The notes under the pieces were generated by a model that was not told where the DNA came from, ran no database searches, and saw nothing but the letters and a program-made list of their open reading frames with translations. A DNA stretch of 64,000 nt from Chitinophagaceae bacterium (lineage in GTDB: Bacteria; Bacteroidota; Bacteroidia; Chitinophagales; Chitinophagaceae). Of the stretch, positions 8,706 to 16,494 are shown in pieces. Position numbers and translations under genes: made by a program. Each line of letters begins with the position of its first letter. Position 1 is the stretch's first letter. The stretch covers positions 1-64,000 of the forward strand of contig JAIEMK010000012.1 of the NCBI GenBank assembly GCA_019752295.1. The letters are read 5' to 3'.

Positions 8706-9455
8706 TTAGTTTAACCAATTAATTTCTTCGAGGCTTTTATTTGTTTGTTTTGAATGCTCGATAAATTTTTCAAGTAAAGTCAACTTTTCACCTTTAAAAT
8801 CTTTCAGCAAGCCTGAATATTCAAGATTTTTATTATTTAGTACATGTATGTACTCAGCACATTCATCTACATAATTTATATCGTGTGATGTTAGAATAAT
8901 AATTTTATTTTTTAAGCTATTTAATAGGTTAATTAGTGCCTTTGCCGAAATTGGGTCGAGGCCGGAAAATGGTTCATCTAGAACAATGAGTGAAGGGTTA
9001 TGTGCCAAGGATGAAATTATTTCAACTTTTTTTTGCATTCCTGTAGATAATGAACCAATCGATTTTTGTGATATTCCATAATCATCAAAAAAATACATTA
9101 CTAAAGATTTAATCCTTTTTGTAGAAACCTCTCTTTTTAATTTATATAAATCGGCTAAAAAGTATAAATACTCTTCAATAGTTAGTTCAGGAATCAATTT
9201 ATTAATATCTGTAAACCCGCCGCTTATCAACTTAATCTTTACAGACTCTTCTTCGATTGAATATCTTAGCCCATCAATAAATACCTCCCCTTCAGTTGGC
9301 TCAATTAGATTCAATATTATGTTTAATAAAGTACTTTTCCCTGCTCCATTAATTCCTAAAATGCAATTGATACCTTCTCCAAATTTTAAGTTTATATTTT
9401 TTAAAACTTCTTTGGAATTATAATTCTTTGAAATCGATTTCAACAAAATTTCCAC
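8706..9455 (-). CDS. ABC transporter ATP-binding protein
   Basis: A 249-aa ATPase with Walker A (residues 34-42, GINGAGKST), signature LSTGMQKK, Walker B LIVLDEPFSGLDP and H-loop LTSHD. The start is GTG at 9455. The CcmA/ABC-2 type sequence matches drug or bacteriocin self-protection exporters such as NatA or BcrA. It is the first gene after the peptide genes and the hairpin at 9479-9513, and directly abuts its permease. It probably pumps the peptides, or a toxic product, out of the producer membrane. Confidence 0.9.
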   Translation of the reverse strand: MEILLKSISKNYNSKEVLKNINLKFGEGINCILGINGAGKSTLLNIILNLIEPTEGEVFIDGLRYSIEEESVKIKLISGGFTDINKLIPELTIEEYLYFLADLYKLKREVSTKRIKSLVMYFFDDYGISQKSIGSLSTGMQKKVEIISSLAHNPSLIVLDEPFSGLDPISAKALINLLNSLKNKIIILTSHDINYVDECAEYIHVLNNKNLEYSGLLKDFKGEKLTLLEKFIEHSKQTNKSLEEINWLN

Positions 9456-9478
9456 TATTTGATATTTTCAGATTAATT

Positions 9479-9513
9479 ACTAAAAGCCATTCTGCAATAG
9501 AATGGCTTTTAGT
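9479..9513 (-). terminator. 15-bp hairpin between peptide genes and export genes
   Basis: Perfect inverted arms at 9479-9493 and 9499-9513 enclose a 5-nt loop (GCAAT). On the transcribed strand the right half ends in CTTTTAGT without a long uridine run. Such a structure between precursor and export genes would reduce downstream expression and stabilise the precursor transcript, as in known class II bacteriocin operons. Confidence 0.7.
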
Positions 9514-9525
9514 AAATTGAAATAA

Positions 9526-9720
9526 TTATGCAGTTGCTAGTCCATAGATTGCACAACCAACTAAAGATACAGTTAAAACTGCACCACCAACACCTGTGAA
9601 GGCTGCTGCCCCTTTTAATAGATAGCCTGCAACTCCACCCACACCTAGTACAGCACAAAACCCTCCGAGCCAACTACCACCTTCAATTGTTTCCATTTTT
9701 GTCAATTCAATTTTTTTCAT
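9526..9720 (-). CDS. double-glycine leader bacteriocin-like peptide 1
   Basis: A 64-aa precursor. The leader MKKIELTKMETIEGG ends in Gly14-Gly15, and the predicted 49-aa core starts SWLGGFCAV. The core is very hydrophobic and Gly/Ala-rich, with several GxxxG-like spacings (VGGVAG, GVGGAV), one Lys, no acidic residue, and two Cys at core positions 7 and 41. This fits class IIb (two-peptide) bacteriocins such as the lactobin/cerein 7B group. Its partner lies 25 nt upstream on the same strand. No SD sequence is visible. Which side of the pair is active cannot be told from the sequence. Confidence 0.85.
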   Translation of the reverse strand: MKKIELTKMETIEGGSWLGGFCAVLGVGGVAGYLLKGAAAFTGVGGAVLTVSLVGCAIYGLATA

Positions 9721-9745
9721 CGTAATTCATTTTTATTGTTAAAAT

Positions 9746-9937
9746 TTATTTTATTGCTGCTGCAATGGTTAAGCCAATACAAGTAGGCCCGAAAAGTGCA
9801 GCGGAAACTGCAAATCCAAAAGGCCCAAAAAAGGCCCCTGTAACAGCTGCGGCGCAAGCACCACCAGCTATAGTAGACATTTGAGTCCATGAACCGCCGG
9901 TAATTGATTCAATTTTTTTCTGACTTAATTTTTTCAT
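9746..9937 (-). CDS. double-glycine leader bacteriocin-like peptide 2
   Basis: A 63-aa precursor. The leader MKKLSQKKIESITGG ends in GG, and the 48-aa core starts SWTQMSTIAGG. The core is Ala/Gly/Phe-rich with two Cys at core positions 13 and 38, two Pro in GPFG and FGPT, and a final Lys. Both peptides open their core with Ser-Trp directly after GG and have related leaders, so they are probably ancient duplicates. It is the first gene of the operon, 25 nt before peptide 1. The long leader region between it and the regulator gene presumably holds the promoter. Confidence 0.85.
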   Translation of the reverse strand: MKKLSQKKIESITGGSWTQMSTIAGGACAAAVTGAFFGPFGFAVSAALFGPTCIGLTIAAAIK

Positions 9938-10225
9938 TTTTGGAATATTATGTTTTTCCTCCCCTCTCTAACGCTGTGGAAAGCATGTCTGCGGTTTATT
10001 TACTTGCCGGTCTGCAAGGTTTCCAGTTTATATTTCTATGCGGCTGTGTAATTGCTAAACCCGCAGTAGTATCGTTATCTACCAACGTCCTTTTTTATTT
10101 TCAGCTTATTCGTCAATAAGCTCCGAGTATGGATTCAGGATTAATATCTCGGTTTGCAAATATTTCTAAGTGTGAAAATAGTTATCCGTTTCACAGCAAA
10201 CAACTGCGACTTTACGCAGTTTTAA
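9938..10225 (-). promoter_or_regulatory. upstream region of the peptide operon
   Basis: This 288-base gap separates the peptide genes from the regulator gene. It contains a perfect 8-bp inverted repeat, AGCTTATT (10103-10110) and AATAAGCT (10115-10122), about 170 nt before the first peptide ATG, a possible operator. A 7-bp hairpin at 10202-10221 (AACTGCG, 6-nt loop, CGCAGTT) lies right after the regulator stop and may be a weak terminator. No clear TAnnTTTG box was seen near the peptide start, so the promoter is not placed. Confidence 0.5.
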
Positions 10226-10963
10226 TTATGGAAGAATATGATTATCATAGGCAAAACTGATAAGCTGCGCTAAACTTTTTACTTCAAACCTTTTATAAAG
10301 CGGAAGAATTCTTTTTTCTATCGCCGACTGAGTTACCTTAAACTGATCCGCTATTTCTTTGTAGGAATACCCTTTGCTCACTAATTCCAATGCTTCTTTT
10401 TCCTTGATGGATATGGCACAATACTCAAATAAAACCTTATTTAGTTCTTCCTCAAATTTTGATTTATCGGGGCCATAAGCTGCATAGCGCATTACTTTAC
10501 CAAATTTGATACTTCGATTAATTTGAGAGCGACCAATAATTTCAGTTACCTTCCCATTTTCAGCTTTTAACACCCCGACTCTGGAAATCAAGGGCACTTT
10601 AGTACCATTTTTATGCATTTTTTTTAACTCTATCGTAAAACTATATTTTTCCAAATCTTTTGTTTTAGATTGGATAAATAGCAATGCCTTATCATTCAAT
10701 TCATTTGAAAAAGCAGCATATTTTGGAGTAGTAATATTAGTGATGGTAAGCATATTGATTTCATCATCACGATATCCTAATAATTCTTCCCAATTACTTG
10801 CATAAATCATCTTACCTAATTTAAAAGAATAGATATACACAGCTTCTTCGGGAAATAGGGGGATTGTGTTTTTATAATGCAGCGCTTCCTCGCTGTTCAA
10901 ATCGGCTGGAATACCAGTGATATGAGACTTTGAGTAATCACCATAAGTAGCTTTGGAAATCAT
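10226..10963 (-). CDS. PAS-domain LuxR-type transcriptional regulator
   Basis: A 245-aa protein with an N-terminal PAS-like sensor region (about residues 40-150, with YSFKLGKMIYASNWEELLGY and a later GKVTEIIGRSQ strand) and a C-terminal LuxR/FixJ helix-turn-helix (about residues 185-240: ALELVSKGYSYKEIADQFKV, then a recognition helix TQSAIEKRI). No receiver domain and no acyl-homoserine-lactone domain is seen. It lies just upstream of and parallel to the peptide operon and is probably its local regulator, although this is inferred from position only. The PAS ligand or redox input is unknown. Confidence 0.8.
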   Translation of the reverse strand: MISKATYGDYSKSHITGIPADLNSEEALHYKNTIPLFPEEAVYIYSFKLGKMIYASNWEELLGYRDDEINMLTITNITTPKYAAFSNELNDKALLFIQSKTKDLEKYSFTIELKKMHKNGTKVPLISRVGVLKAENGKVTEIIGRSQINRSIKFGKVMRYAAYGPDKSKFEEELNKVLFEYCAISIKEKEALELVSKGYSYKEIADQFKVTQSAIEKRILPLYKRFEVKSLAQLISFAYDNHILP

Positions 10964-10984
10964 AATTGGATTGTTTGGATGGTA

Positions 10985-11007
10985 ATATAATTAATATTTA
11001 ATTATAT
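10985..11007. promoter_or_regulatory. AT-only 23-bp palindrome in the divergent region
   Basis: Perfect 10-bp arms (10985-10994 and 10998-11007) around TAT lie 22-44 nt upstream of the PAS-LuxR gene start, in the divergent region before the ABC operon. It could be an operator for the regulator, but AT-only palindromes arise easily by chance. Confidence 0.35.
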
Positions 11008-11044
11008 ATGAATTTTCATGTGGAATGATAAGTTTTTATAACAA

Positions 11045-11077
11045 TTTGCTTTCTTAAGCACCACTTCTTTACTTTTG
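11045..11077 (+). promoter_or_regulatory. -33/-7 promoter of the ABC exporter operon
   Basis: TTTG at 11045-11048 and TACTTTTG at 11070-11077, separated by 21 nt, match the Bacteroidota consensus TTTG and TAnnTTTG (normal spacing about 19, range 17-23). Transcription should start near 11084, giving a leader of only about 9 nt before the ATG at 11093. Confidence 0.7.
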
Positions 11078-11092
11078 TGGTTATACAGTAAA

Positions 11093-12028
11093 ATGCAACA
11101 AATCGTTCAGGTAACTGGCCTCACTAAACAGTTCAAAAATCTTACAGCAGTTAATGACCTGTCTTTTTCGGTGAATGAAGGAGACGTTTATGGTTTTCTG
11201 GGGCAGAATGGTGCAGGTAAAAGCACCACTATCCGCATGATGCTTAGTTTGATTGAACCCACATTTGGAAACATTCAAATGTTTGGAATGGATCTTGAAA
11301 AACATAGAAGAGAAATTTTAAGAAATGTGGGAGCCGTTATTGAAAAACCCGACGTGTACAAATACCTCTCGGCATACGATAACCTGCAACTATTTGCCCG
11401 CCTGAGCGGAATAAAGCCAACACAGAAATTGATTATGGACCAATTGGAAATGGTTGGTTTAAGAAATAGAGCTGAAGACAAAGTAAAGACATTCTCGCAG
11501 GGAATGAAACAAAGACTGGGTATCGCAATTGCGCTGATACACAATCCACAACTGATTATTTTGGATGAACCCACAAACGGTTTGGATCCGCAGGGAATTG
11601 CAGACATCCGTAATTTAATTTTACAGCTCAGCAGAGAGTTCAAAAAAACGATTATCGTTTCATCTCATTTGCTGAACGAGATTGAACAAATAGCCACTCG
11701 TTTGTTGATCATCGACAAGGGCGAAAAACTGGTGGAAGGAAACGCTACTACATTATTCGATCCTGCCCAAACCATTGTTGAAATACAAACCCTCGATAAT
11801 TTTTATGCACTGATGCAATTGAAAGGCAGTAAATGGGCCGACATGCTGCAGAAAAGCAACAACAATGCCATTCTGCTGAAAGTAGATAGAAAACTCATTC
11901 CAACACTGCATGCCGACCTTGCTGCCATGCGTATTCAGTTAATCTCTTTGCAGCCACGTAATTCTTTGGAAGACTATTTTTTACAAGTAACATCCGGTAA
12001 TCAACATGTGGACACTTATTCAAATTGA
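11093..12028 (+). CDS. ABC-2 type transporter ATP-binding protein
   Basis: A 311-aa ATPase starting at 11093; the upstream ATG at 11075 lies at the promoter -7 box. Walker A GQNGAGKST is at residues 37-45, followed by signature FSQGMKQRLG, Walker B LIILDEPTNGLDP and H-loop VSSHLL. Residues 225-311 form a C-terminal extension typical of the NatA/CcmA ABC-2 group (type DUF4162). It overlaps the permease gene by 23 nt. The exported substrate is unknown. Confidence 0.93.
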   Translation: MQQIVQVTGLTKQFKNLTAVNDLSFSVNEGDVYGFLGQNGAGKSTTIRMMLSLIEPTFGNIQMFGMDLEKHRREILRNVGAVIEKPDVYKYLSAYDNLQLFARLSGIKPTQKLIMDQLEMVGLRNRAEDKVKTFSQGMKQRLGIAIALIHNPQLIILDEPTNGLDPQGIADIRNLILQLSREFKKTIIVSSHLLNEIEQIATRLLIIDKGEKLVEGNATTLFDPAQTIVEIQTLDNFYALMQLKGSKWADMLQKSNNNAILLKVDRKLIPTLHADLAAMRIQLISLQPRNSLEDYFLQVTSGNQHVDTYSN

Positions 12029-12881
12029 GCTCTATAAAATATTCCGAAGGCCAAGAACCTATATTGCTTTTGTTGCCATTGCTGCACTGATAAGCATTAT
12101 ACAGTTCGGATTAAAATTAGACGGTAAAAGCTATGCCGATTTTTTAATGAAGGACATTGGTGGATCGATGGAAATTGATGGCAATATCATTAATGGGTAT
12201 CTGATCTGTTATATTATGCTGCAACTTTTGCTGGTGCATGTTCCCTTGCTGGTTGCACTGATATCGGCGGATATGATTTCGGGAGAAGCCAATATGGGTA
12301 CACTTCGATTGTTATTATCGAAGCCTTATAGCCGAACCGAATTATTGCTGGCCAAATTTTTTGCTTCAACCGTGTATACCATCATGCTATTGGTATGGTT
12401 GGCCATTCTGGCTTTATTTGTAAGCATGTGGATTTTTGGGGTAGGCGATATGTTTTTGATGAAGAGCAGCTATGTAGTTTTGATTAGTCAGAACGATGTA
12501 TTCTGGCGTTATGCAGGAGCATTCCTGTTTGCTACTTTGGCAATGATTACGGTGTCTGCTTTGGGTTTCTTTCTTTCGATCTTTGCAGAGAATAGCATTG
12601 GTCCCATTGTAGCAACCATGAGCATCATTGTATTCTTTACAATCCTAAGTACATTGAATATCCCCATCTTTAATGCACTAAAACCATATTTATTTACAAC
12701 ACACCTGATAAGCTGGAAAGAATTCTTTGATCTGAAAGTAAATGATTCCAATGAAGCGATCATGGGTAGTATTCAAAACCCGCAAAGAATTATCAACTCG
12801 GCATTGGTTTTGATTGTACATATTCTTGCCTTTCTGGGTGCTTCTATCTGGATCTTTAACAAAAAAGATGTGTTGAGTTAG
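12006..12881 (+). CDS. ABC-2 type transporter permease
   Basis: A 291-aa membrane protein whose start overlaps the ATPase gene. It shows the ABC-2 pattern: a short cytosolic amphipathic start (MWTLIQIELYKIFRRPRTYI), a first membrane helix, then MISGEANMGTLRLLLSKPYSRTEL, the typical ABC-2 cytoplasmic loop, followed by five more membrane helices. Together with the upstream ATPase it forms a two-component exporter of the NatAB type. The substrate cannot be told from the sequence. Confidence 0.9.
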   Translation: MWTLIQIELYKIFRRPRTYIAFVAIAALISIIQFGLKLDGKSYADFLMKDIGGSMEIDGNIINGYLICYIMLQLLLVHVPLLVALISADMISGEANMGTLRLLLSKPYSRTELLLAKFFASTVYTIMLLVWLAILALFVSMWIFGVGDMFLMKSSYVVLISQNDVFWRYAGAFLFATLAMITVSALGFFLSIFAENSIGPIVATMSIIVFFTILSTLNIPIFNALKPYLFTTHLISWKEFFDLKVNDSNEAIMGSIQNPQRIINSALVLIVHILAFLGASIWIFNKKDVLS

Positions 12882-12920
12882 AGTTGTTGAGAATTAATTT
12901 GTAGAGCAAAATTTTCGTTC

Positions 12921-13616
12921 ATGAAAAAATTATTGATTTCACTTTTCGTTTTTCATTTTTCACTTTTCACTCATGCTCAGGATATGACAACCCTGATTGC
13001 AAAAGTGAAAGCCAAGCTTGATCTGGTTACCGACTATGAAGCCGTGGGGCATATGAAGACAGACGTAAGTTTTATCAAAGCACCTCTTGGAAAAGTAAAA
13101 GTATATTTTAAAAAGCCCAATAAATTTCGCCTTAAAAAAGAAGGTGGAATTTCCTTATTGCCAAAGGGTGGCGTTTCGGTAAATATGAGCAGCATTATTG
13201 CTACCAATGAATTTGTGGCTTTGGCTGCAGGAGAGTCTGTTATTGGCGGAACAAATACCAGAATCGTAAAACTTTTGCCAACCAACGAAAACAGTGAGAT
13301 TGTGCTGACTACACTTTATATTGATGAAGCCAATTTATTGGTTCGTAAAGCCATTACCACTACCAAAGAAAATGGTACTTATGAAATGGAAATGAACTAC
13401 GGTAACTTTTCAAAATACGGGTTGCCCGATAAAGTAATCTTTAGTTTTAATACCAAGAATTATAAATTACCCAAGGGAATTACACTGGAGTTCGACGACA
13501 GCGAAAAATCTTTATCAGATGCGCAAAAACTAAAAAATAAAAAAGGAAGGGTGGAAATTACCTATTCAAATTATATCGTCAACAAAGGCATTGCAGATGC
13601 CATCTTTGTTAAATAG
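12921..13616 (+). CDS. LolA-like periplasmic protein
   Basis: A 231-aa protein with a signal peptide (MKKLLISLFVFHFSLFTHAQ) and an outer-membrane lipoprotein-sorting-like fold: a helical start (TTLIAKVKAKLDLVTDYEAVGHM), then paired strands such as VKVYFKKPNKFRLKKE and YEMEMNYGNFSKYGLPDKVIF. Bacteroidota often carry several such LolA-like proteins. It follows the ABC exporter with a 39-nt gap and could work with it, but the function is not shown. The stop is 1 nt from the convergent epimerase gene. Confidence 0.75.
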   Translation: MKKLLISLFVFHFSLFTHAQDMTTLIAKVKAKLDLVTDYEAVGHMKTDVSFIKAPLGKVKVYFKKPNKFRLKKEGGISLLPKGGVSVNMSSIIATNEFVALAAGESVIGGTNTRIVKLLPTNENSEIVLTTLYIDEANLLVRKAITTTKENGTYEMEMNYGNFSKYGLPDKVIFSFNTKNYKLPKGITLEFDDSEKSLSDAQKLKNKKGRVEITYSNYIVNKGIADAIFVK

Positions 13617-13617
13617 T

Positions 13618-14487
13618 TTAAAACACTTCAACCGACCAGACCCTTTCGAATAAAGCATTCGGCATAAGTTCATGAATGCCTTCCTTTTTGCTTAGATCGC
13701 CTGTTGCATCCACACTATCGGCAATACCACACCATGGCTCAATACAAACAAAATCGGCATTCTTTGCTGCCCAGATCCCCATATAAGGGAACTCGCTGTA
13801 ATGAAGTTTTAGTCCATGCGCAGACTTGTTGCTAACTATCGCAATCGATTCTGATTGCAGGTGTTTGAAAACTAATGCGTCTTTGTAAAATAGTGATTTT
13901 GTGAGTGGCAATATGTTGGCGTTAACGAGTAAGGGTTCGCTATTTTTTTCAACTAGTCCTTCGGTTGAGAGTGGATAAATACCTGCAGTTTCGTGTTTAC
14001 CGAATAATAAATGATAATCCTCGAAACTTGTTCCATCAATCAGCGGAACTTTAAATGCGGGATGTGCACCCACCGAAAAAAACATATTTGTGTTGCCCAC
14101 ATTTTCAACAATGTATTTTACAAATAACTCATTCCCCCTCAAACTATATTCGATCGAGAAAATAAAATCGAAAGGGTAAATGGATTTTGTTTTTTCGTCG
14201 GATACTAAATTGAAGCGGATGCTCTGTTCAGTTTGATGGCTTGGTTTGAATTCTCGTTCTCTTGCAAATCCGTGGCGACTAAGCGCATATGAATTTCCCT
14301 GATAGCGATATTGATTGTTTTTTAAACCACCTACAATTGGAAATAGTACAGGGCTCTTCTTTCCCCAAAAAGCGGGGTCTCCACTCCACATATATTCCAA
14401 TGCATTTGTTTTGTGATAGATGCTCTGCAACTCTGCTCCCTGTGCACTAATTGTTACAGTAAGTTGGTGGTTAGAAATCTGAAACAT
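13618..14487 (-). CDS. aldose 1-epimerase family protein
   Basis: A 289-aa galactose mutarotase-like protein. The start at 14487 (MFQISNHQLTV) leaves a 10-nt gap to pdxA; an upstream in-frame start would overlap it. Family motifs are GAELQSI near the start, ALSRHGFARER (His and Arg of the active site), VGAHPAFKVP (second His) and a C-terminal CIEPWCGIADS (Glu). It interconverts alpha and beta anomers of hexoses or related sugars. It forms a two-gene unit with pdxA by position only. Confidence 0.88.
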   Translation of the reverse strand: MFQISNHQLTVTISAQGAELQSIYHKTNALEYMWSGDPAFWGKKSPVLFPIVGGLKNNQYRYQGNSYALSRHGFAREREFKPSHQTEQSIRFNLVSDEKTKSIYPFDFIFSIEYSLRGNELFVKYIVENVGNTNMFFSVGAHPAFKVPLIDGTSFEDYHLLFGKHETAGIYPLSTEGLVEKNSEPLLVNANILPLTKSLFYKDALVFKHLQSESIAIVSNKSAHGLKLHYSEFPYMGIWAAKNADFVCIEPWCGIADSVDATGDLSKKEGIHELMPNALFERVWSVEVF

Positions 14488-14497
14488 GTATGTATTT

Positions 14498-15592
14498 TTA
14501 TCCTTCGTTTTCTTCAATGCGTTCGTCTACCGCATTAGCTAACATGCGGGCACTGATTTTTCTGAGTGGATTGATGCGCATTTCTTTGTATCCATTCCTC
14601 ATGCGATAAATATCTACTGCCGCAAACACAGCAACGATAAAGCTATTGGCATCGGCCTTGTCTTGCCCTGCAATATCAAAGGCCGTTCCGTGGTCGGGAC
14701 TGGTGCGTATAACAGGTAAGCCGGCAGTATAATTTACTCCTTCACCAATTGCAAGCGATTTAAAGGGTATCAATCCCTGATCGTGGTACATTGCCAATAC
14801 AGCGTCGAATTTTTCGTATTGCCCTCTTGCAAAAAAAGCATCCGCACTATAGGGCCCGAAAACCAGCATCGAATTTCTGGCTTCCTTGATGGCGGGTTTT
14901 AAGATGGTTTCTTCTTCGTTACCAATCAGCCCTTCATCGCCGGCATGCGGATTCAGACCCAACACAGCAATCTTTGGCTTGTCGATACCAAAATCTTTTT
15001 GAAGACTATTGTGCATGATCTTCAACTTCTGTACCATATTTTCCTTCGTAATATGATTGGCTATTTCTGAAACAGTTACATGTTCTGTTACCAGTCCAAC
15101 ACGCATATTCTCTGCGATCATCAGCATCACTACATCATTCACTCCGAAGAAAGCCTTTAAATAAGGTGTGTGTCCGGTATATGGAAACTTGTCTGAATGA
15201 ATATTCTTTTTGTGGATAGGCGCAGTTACTAGGCCATCAATCAGTCCTTCTTTTAAAGCCTGTGTTGCCTGAATCAGGGATTCAAGTGCGTACTTACCGC
15301 CCGTTTCGTTGAGTTGTCCGGGATTAATATTTACTTCTTCCTCCCAGCAATTAAAAATATTTACCTGCTTGGGATTGAGTCTTTGTAATTCTTTTACGCT
15401 GGAAAAGCTGAAATTAATATCAGCTACTGTTTTTCTATAAAAATTGACACATTTATTGCTGGCAAACACAACAGGTGTGCATACTTCCAGGATACGGTGG
15501 TCTGCCAGTGTTTTTATAATCAGTTCGATGCCTATCCCATTCAGGTCGCCGCAGGTAAATCCTATTACAGGCTTTTGCAATTCATTGCTCAT
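14498..15592 (-). CDS. pdxA: 4-hydroxythreonine-4-phosphate dehydrogenase
   Basis: A 364-aa protein of the PdxA family. It oxidises 4-phosphohydroxy-L-threonine with NAD in the DXP-dependent pyridoxal phosphate pathway. Visible motifs are TCGDLNGIGIELI at the start, FPYTGHTPYL (metal-binding His), GLNPHAGDEG, MYHDQGLIPFK (metal-binding His) and IRTSPDHGTAFDIAG near the end. The size is normal. The C-terminus is followed by the aldose epimerase gene. Confidence 0.95.
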   Translation of the reverse strand: MSNELQKPVIGFTCGDLNGIGIELIIKTLADHRILEVCTPVVFASNKCVNFYRKTVADINFSFSSVKELQRLNPKQVNIFNCWEEEVNINPGQLNETGGKYALESLIQATQALKEGLIDGLVTAPIHKKNIHSDKFPYTGHTPYLKAFFGVNDVVMLMIAENMRVGLVTEHVTVSEIANHITKENMVQKLKIMHNSLQKDFGIDKPKIAVLGLNPHAGDEGLIGNEEETILKPAIKEARNSMLVFGPYSADAFFARGQYEKFDAVLAMYHDQGLIPFKSLAIGEGVNYTAGLPVIRTSPDHGTAFDIAGQDKADANSFIVAVFAAVDIYRMRNGYKEMRINPLRKISARMLANAVDERIEENEG

Positions 15593-15717
15593 TCAAAAAA
15601 TTTATGCTGTAAAAATAAGGATTATTAACGGCAAGTTATCAGAACTAAACGGCGACAGGAGCTTCCTATTCTGTTAACAGCAGAGCCAGCTAGCTTAAAA
15701 AACCTAATTTCGCGGAA

Positions 15718-16473
15718 ATGGAGTATCGATTAAAAAAATCACTTGGTCAGCACTTTCTTAAGGACGAATCAATCTGCCGCAGAATTGTAGCGGCGCTTGA
15801 ATCAAATTCTTTTGAGCAACTCGTAGAAGTAGGACCCGGTGCCGGTGCCCTCACCAAATACCTTTTACCCATTAAAAACATCCACTTCAAAGCAGTGGAA
15901 TTGGATACGGAAAAAGTGGCATACTTAGAACTCACTTATCCGGCAATAAAAGGAAAGATTGTGCACGATGATTTTCTGAATATTGCTCCTCCATTTGAAA
16001 ATGAGTTTACTGTGGTGGGTAATTTTCCATATAATATTTCTACACAAATTGTTTTTAAAGTACTGGAGTGGAAAGAGCAAGTGCCGGCATTAATCGGAAT
16101 GTTTCAAAAAGAAGTGGCACAACGCATTGCATCAAAGCCCAAAACAAAAGTGTATGGAATTATGAGTGTGCTGGTGCAGGCTTTCTACGAAGTGGAATAT
16201 TTGTTTGATGTGCCTCCCGAAAGTTTTAATCCTCCACCTAAAGTAATGAGTGGTGTGATTCGTTTAAAGCGTAAGGACAAAGTAGTGGATATGAAATCGG
16301 AAAAAGCTTTGTTTGTTTTGGTGAAAGCAGCATTTAACCAGCGACGAAAAATGTTGCGCAATGCAGTTCGTGGTTTGTTTGAAGATACTGTTTTAGTGGA
16401 CGAGATCTTTAATAAAAGGGCAGAACAGTTAAGCGTAGAAGACTTTGCTGCATTGACTTTTAGAATGCGATAA
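15718..16473 (+). CDS. rsmA: 16S rRNA dimethyltransferase (KsgA)
   Basis: A 251-aa SAM-dependent methyltransferase that dimethylates two adjacent adenosines near the 3' end of 16S rRNA. Motif I VEVGPGAG lies at residues 36-43, the acidic D/E of the SAM pocket follows, and catalytic motif NFPY is at residues 102-105. The C-terminal helical domain (FNQRRKMLRNAVRGLF) is typical. A near-consensus -7 box (TAATTTCG, 15705-15712) lies 5 nt before the ATG, so the transcript may be leaderless. The next gene starts 21 nt later. Confidence 0.96.
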   Translation: MEYRLKKSLGQHFLKDESICRRIVAALESNSFEQLVEVGPGAGALTKYLLPIKNIHFKAVELDTEKVAYLELTYPAIKGKIVHDDFLNIAPPFENEFTVVGNFPYNISTQIVFKVLEWKEQVPALIGMFQKEVAQRIASKPKTKVYGIMSVLVQAFYEVEYLFDVPPESFNPPPKVMSGVIRLKRKDKVVDMKSEKALFVLVKAAFNQRRKMLRNAVRGLFEDTVLVDEIFNKRAEQLSVEDFAALTFRMR

Positions 16474-16494
16474 TAAATTAAATAAATAATTATA

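Noticed and set aside
9904-10119. 71-codon plus-strand frame opposite the peptide genes
   Set aside because: It is antisense to peptide 2 and the operon upstream region, with no coding signs; it is a shadow frame.
10226-10963. Acyl-homoserine-lactone receptor of LuxR type
   Set aside because: The N-terminal domain is PAS-like and there is no autoinducer-binding domain or luxI gene.
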